From Pyrocephalus nanus (lineage: Eukaryota; Chordata; Aves; Passeriformes; Tyrannidae), in NCBI GenBank assembly GCA_038380795.1, contig CM076260.1, forward strand, positions 77,599,843 to 77,663,842: 64,000 bases of DNA, written 5' to 3'. The notes under the pieces were generated by a model. The model saw only the letters and a list, made by a program, of their open reading frames with translations, was not told where the DNA came from and ran no database searches. A program made the position numbers and the translations under genes. Below are positions 62,342 to 64,000 of this stretch, piece after piece (position 1 is the first letter of the stretch; each line of letters begins with the position of its first letter).

Positions 62342-62369
62342 AGAAATAAAACTGAAAAAAGTGAGTCAG
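62342..62369 (+). other. Candidate 28-nt microexon (splice-like boundaries)
   Basis: TTTCATTTTCTTCTTGCAG, a strong acceptor-like tract ending at 62341, is followed 28 bases later by CAG|GTGAGC at 62369/62370. A second donor-like GTGAGT lies at 62361, which would give 19 bases. Two of three frames are open. No neighbouring exon of a known gene was recognised. Confidence 0.15.
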
Positions 62370-64000
62370 GTGAGCTTCTTTGAAGTTCGGTGTTCAGGCT
62401 CTTGGACTTTTTGATACTTGAAAAAAGTCTGTACTGTTTTCCAGTTTTCCCTGGTGGTATATTTTGTGGTGAACAAAGAGAAAAAGCAAAAATGTATTTA
62501 TTTTAATGCGTAATCGATTGATTAATTTGTTTTAAAGCATTTGTTTTAAAGATAGTAATGAGGTCTGCTTATGAGGTTTGTTGTTCCTTGTAAAGGTTCT
62601 TAAAGCCTAATATTCACATTAAATATGGAATTTAAGTGTTTTACTAAAAGTATTACTAGAATTAGGATTGGATTAGAAACATAATATTTTTATTTCTTTT
62701 ATCTAGCATTAATGATGAGTTCTCATTATCAATGAGAAGATATTATCACTGAGCATTTCATTTCATGCTCAAACATGATTATTTTTGTAGAGGAGGATGT
62801 CATTTCAGTAGAAGAGGAAAAATTTACTTACAAGGCTCGCAATTTTTTTTCTCTCTATCTAGATTCATATTTTTCCATGTCAGTTCAAGGTATACTGGCA
62901 TTTAGCAACATCTGGGAGAACAATAAAGTTAATTTGAAGAGTTCCCATTACTTTATTTCCCATGATCAACCTTTTAATGTGATTTTAAATATCTCATTGG
63001 GAGGATTATCTGTGGAGTCAATGGACAGTATTTAATAAAGAGATAGCTGAAAATTTAGATCACTACTTTTATTCAACATCGTAATAAATAAAAATATTAA
63101 GAAATACTCTTTTAAAAATTGCATATATAAAAAAAATGTTGAAATGAAGTCTCTAAGATGGATAGTTTTTAATCAAGGGAAAAAATATGCAGCCCTCACA
63201 AATAAAGGAGATAACTGAATGGCATATATTTTTCTATCATCTCAATCTAATACCATATTTAACTTCAATGTCATAGCCAACCCTTTGGCCAAACCTTCCT
63301 GTCTCCAGATACCTGCAAAAGTCAGTGCGTTGCTCGAAGTGAGTAAAATTCTCAGTATTTGTTTGTAATTCTGACTAATTTCAGGCCACATATCTCTTTT
63401 CTCCAATATCAATTAGACAGAAGGTCTATAATTCTAATAAAGCTCTCTGAGAGAGAAACCATCTAAAATTTAAATCAATTCATTTCTTTATAGAAATGCA
63501 CTTCTTAAATTTAATTTTTTGAGCTGATAGTCAATATTTAGTGTAATCCTAATTAAGCAGGACCTGATTTGCTCTGGTTTTCATGCATTTGAAAACTGTA
63601 GACACATCCAAGCCCAGATGTTTTGAAGATTTCACTTTGTTCTCTAGGAGTTGTTGAACAATGATCACTAAGTGCACTTGCTCAAGGCAGAAAAGTACCC
63701 TTCCTTCAGCAAGAATTTCAGGGAAAGATTACTGTGAAACTAAAAGTCATGGTGTATTAGCTCACTGAAGCTAAAGACTATATAAATAAAAAATAGCACA
63801 GAAACACTTATTCAATAAATGCTTATGTCTGTGAGAATCCCTGTCTTCTTAATTATGAAGACTAGGATGTATATTTGTTATATACAATATATTTGTAAAA
63901 AATTATGGAAGAGAATTATACAGTTTATGTAAAAAATTTAATCCTTAATGGAAGTCTTAAGTGCAAGAGATCAAAAATACACATCTGGTTTTTTGGACAG
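62370..64000. other. Unique AT-rich non-coding sequence
   Basis: The 86-codon plus-strand frame at 62775-63035 has no recognised motif. No dispersed repeat or RNA gene was identified up to the window end. Confidence 0.5.

Noticed and set aside
1..64000. Search for CRISPR arrays, operons, phage or plasmid genes
   Set aside because: No regularly spaced repeats with unique spacers, no gene clusters and no prokaryotic signals. The transposon content is avian.

Overview
The window reads as non-coding DNA from a bird nuclear genome. It is AT-rich and poor in CpG. It carries several truncated CR1 retrotransposon fragments whose tails end in the ATTCTATG-type short repeats typical of avian CR1, and one solo LTR of a kind I recognise from avian endogenous retroviruses. 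There are no bacterial-style operons, no dense coding, no tRNA or rRNA genes and no CRISPR arrays. The species cannot be read from this sequence alone; the LTR type points to a bird, possibly a passerine.

No host protein-coding gene can be supported. Every open frame is 121 codons or shorter, which fits chance in AT-rich DNA. None matches a protein family I recognise except the degraded C-terminal reverse-transcriptase region inside two CR1 copies. The window is most likely intergenic or deep inside a large intron. Three stretches flanked by convincing splice-like signals (13129-13219, 41430-41471, 62342-62369) are listed as weak exon candidates only.

Layout: 1-3.5 kb is unique sequence with a T/G-rich tract near 1.2-1.3 kb. 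A CR1 fragment with an internal 35-bp deletion lies at 3.5-4.3 kb. From 4.3 to 18.9 kb is unique DNA with short hairpins, a 40-bp tandem duplication and a weak exon candidate. A minus-strand CR1 lies at 18.9-19.3 kb. A T/G-rich block with seven GGG runs, capable of forming a G-quadruplex, lies near 21.15 kb. Two short CR1 ends sit tail to tail at 22.7-23.0 kb, and a perfect 14-bp-arm hairpin at 24.34 kb. The solo LTR is at 28.3-28.9 kb. From 29 to 54 kb is mostly unique DNA with microsatellites. A long CTTC/CCCT tract is at 54.9-55.1 kb, and a full match to the core CTCF consensus at 60.96 kb.

There is no gene set here that works together. The points most worth testing are possible regulatory or structural elements: the CTCF-like site, the G-rich and homopurine tracts, the hairpins and the splice-bounded segments. 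I found no convincing new biological system.
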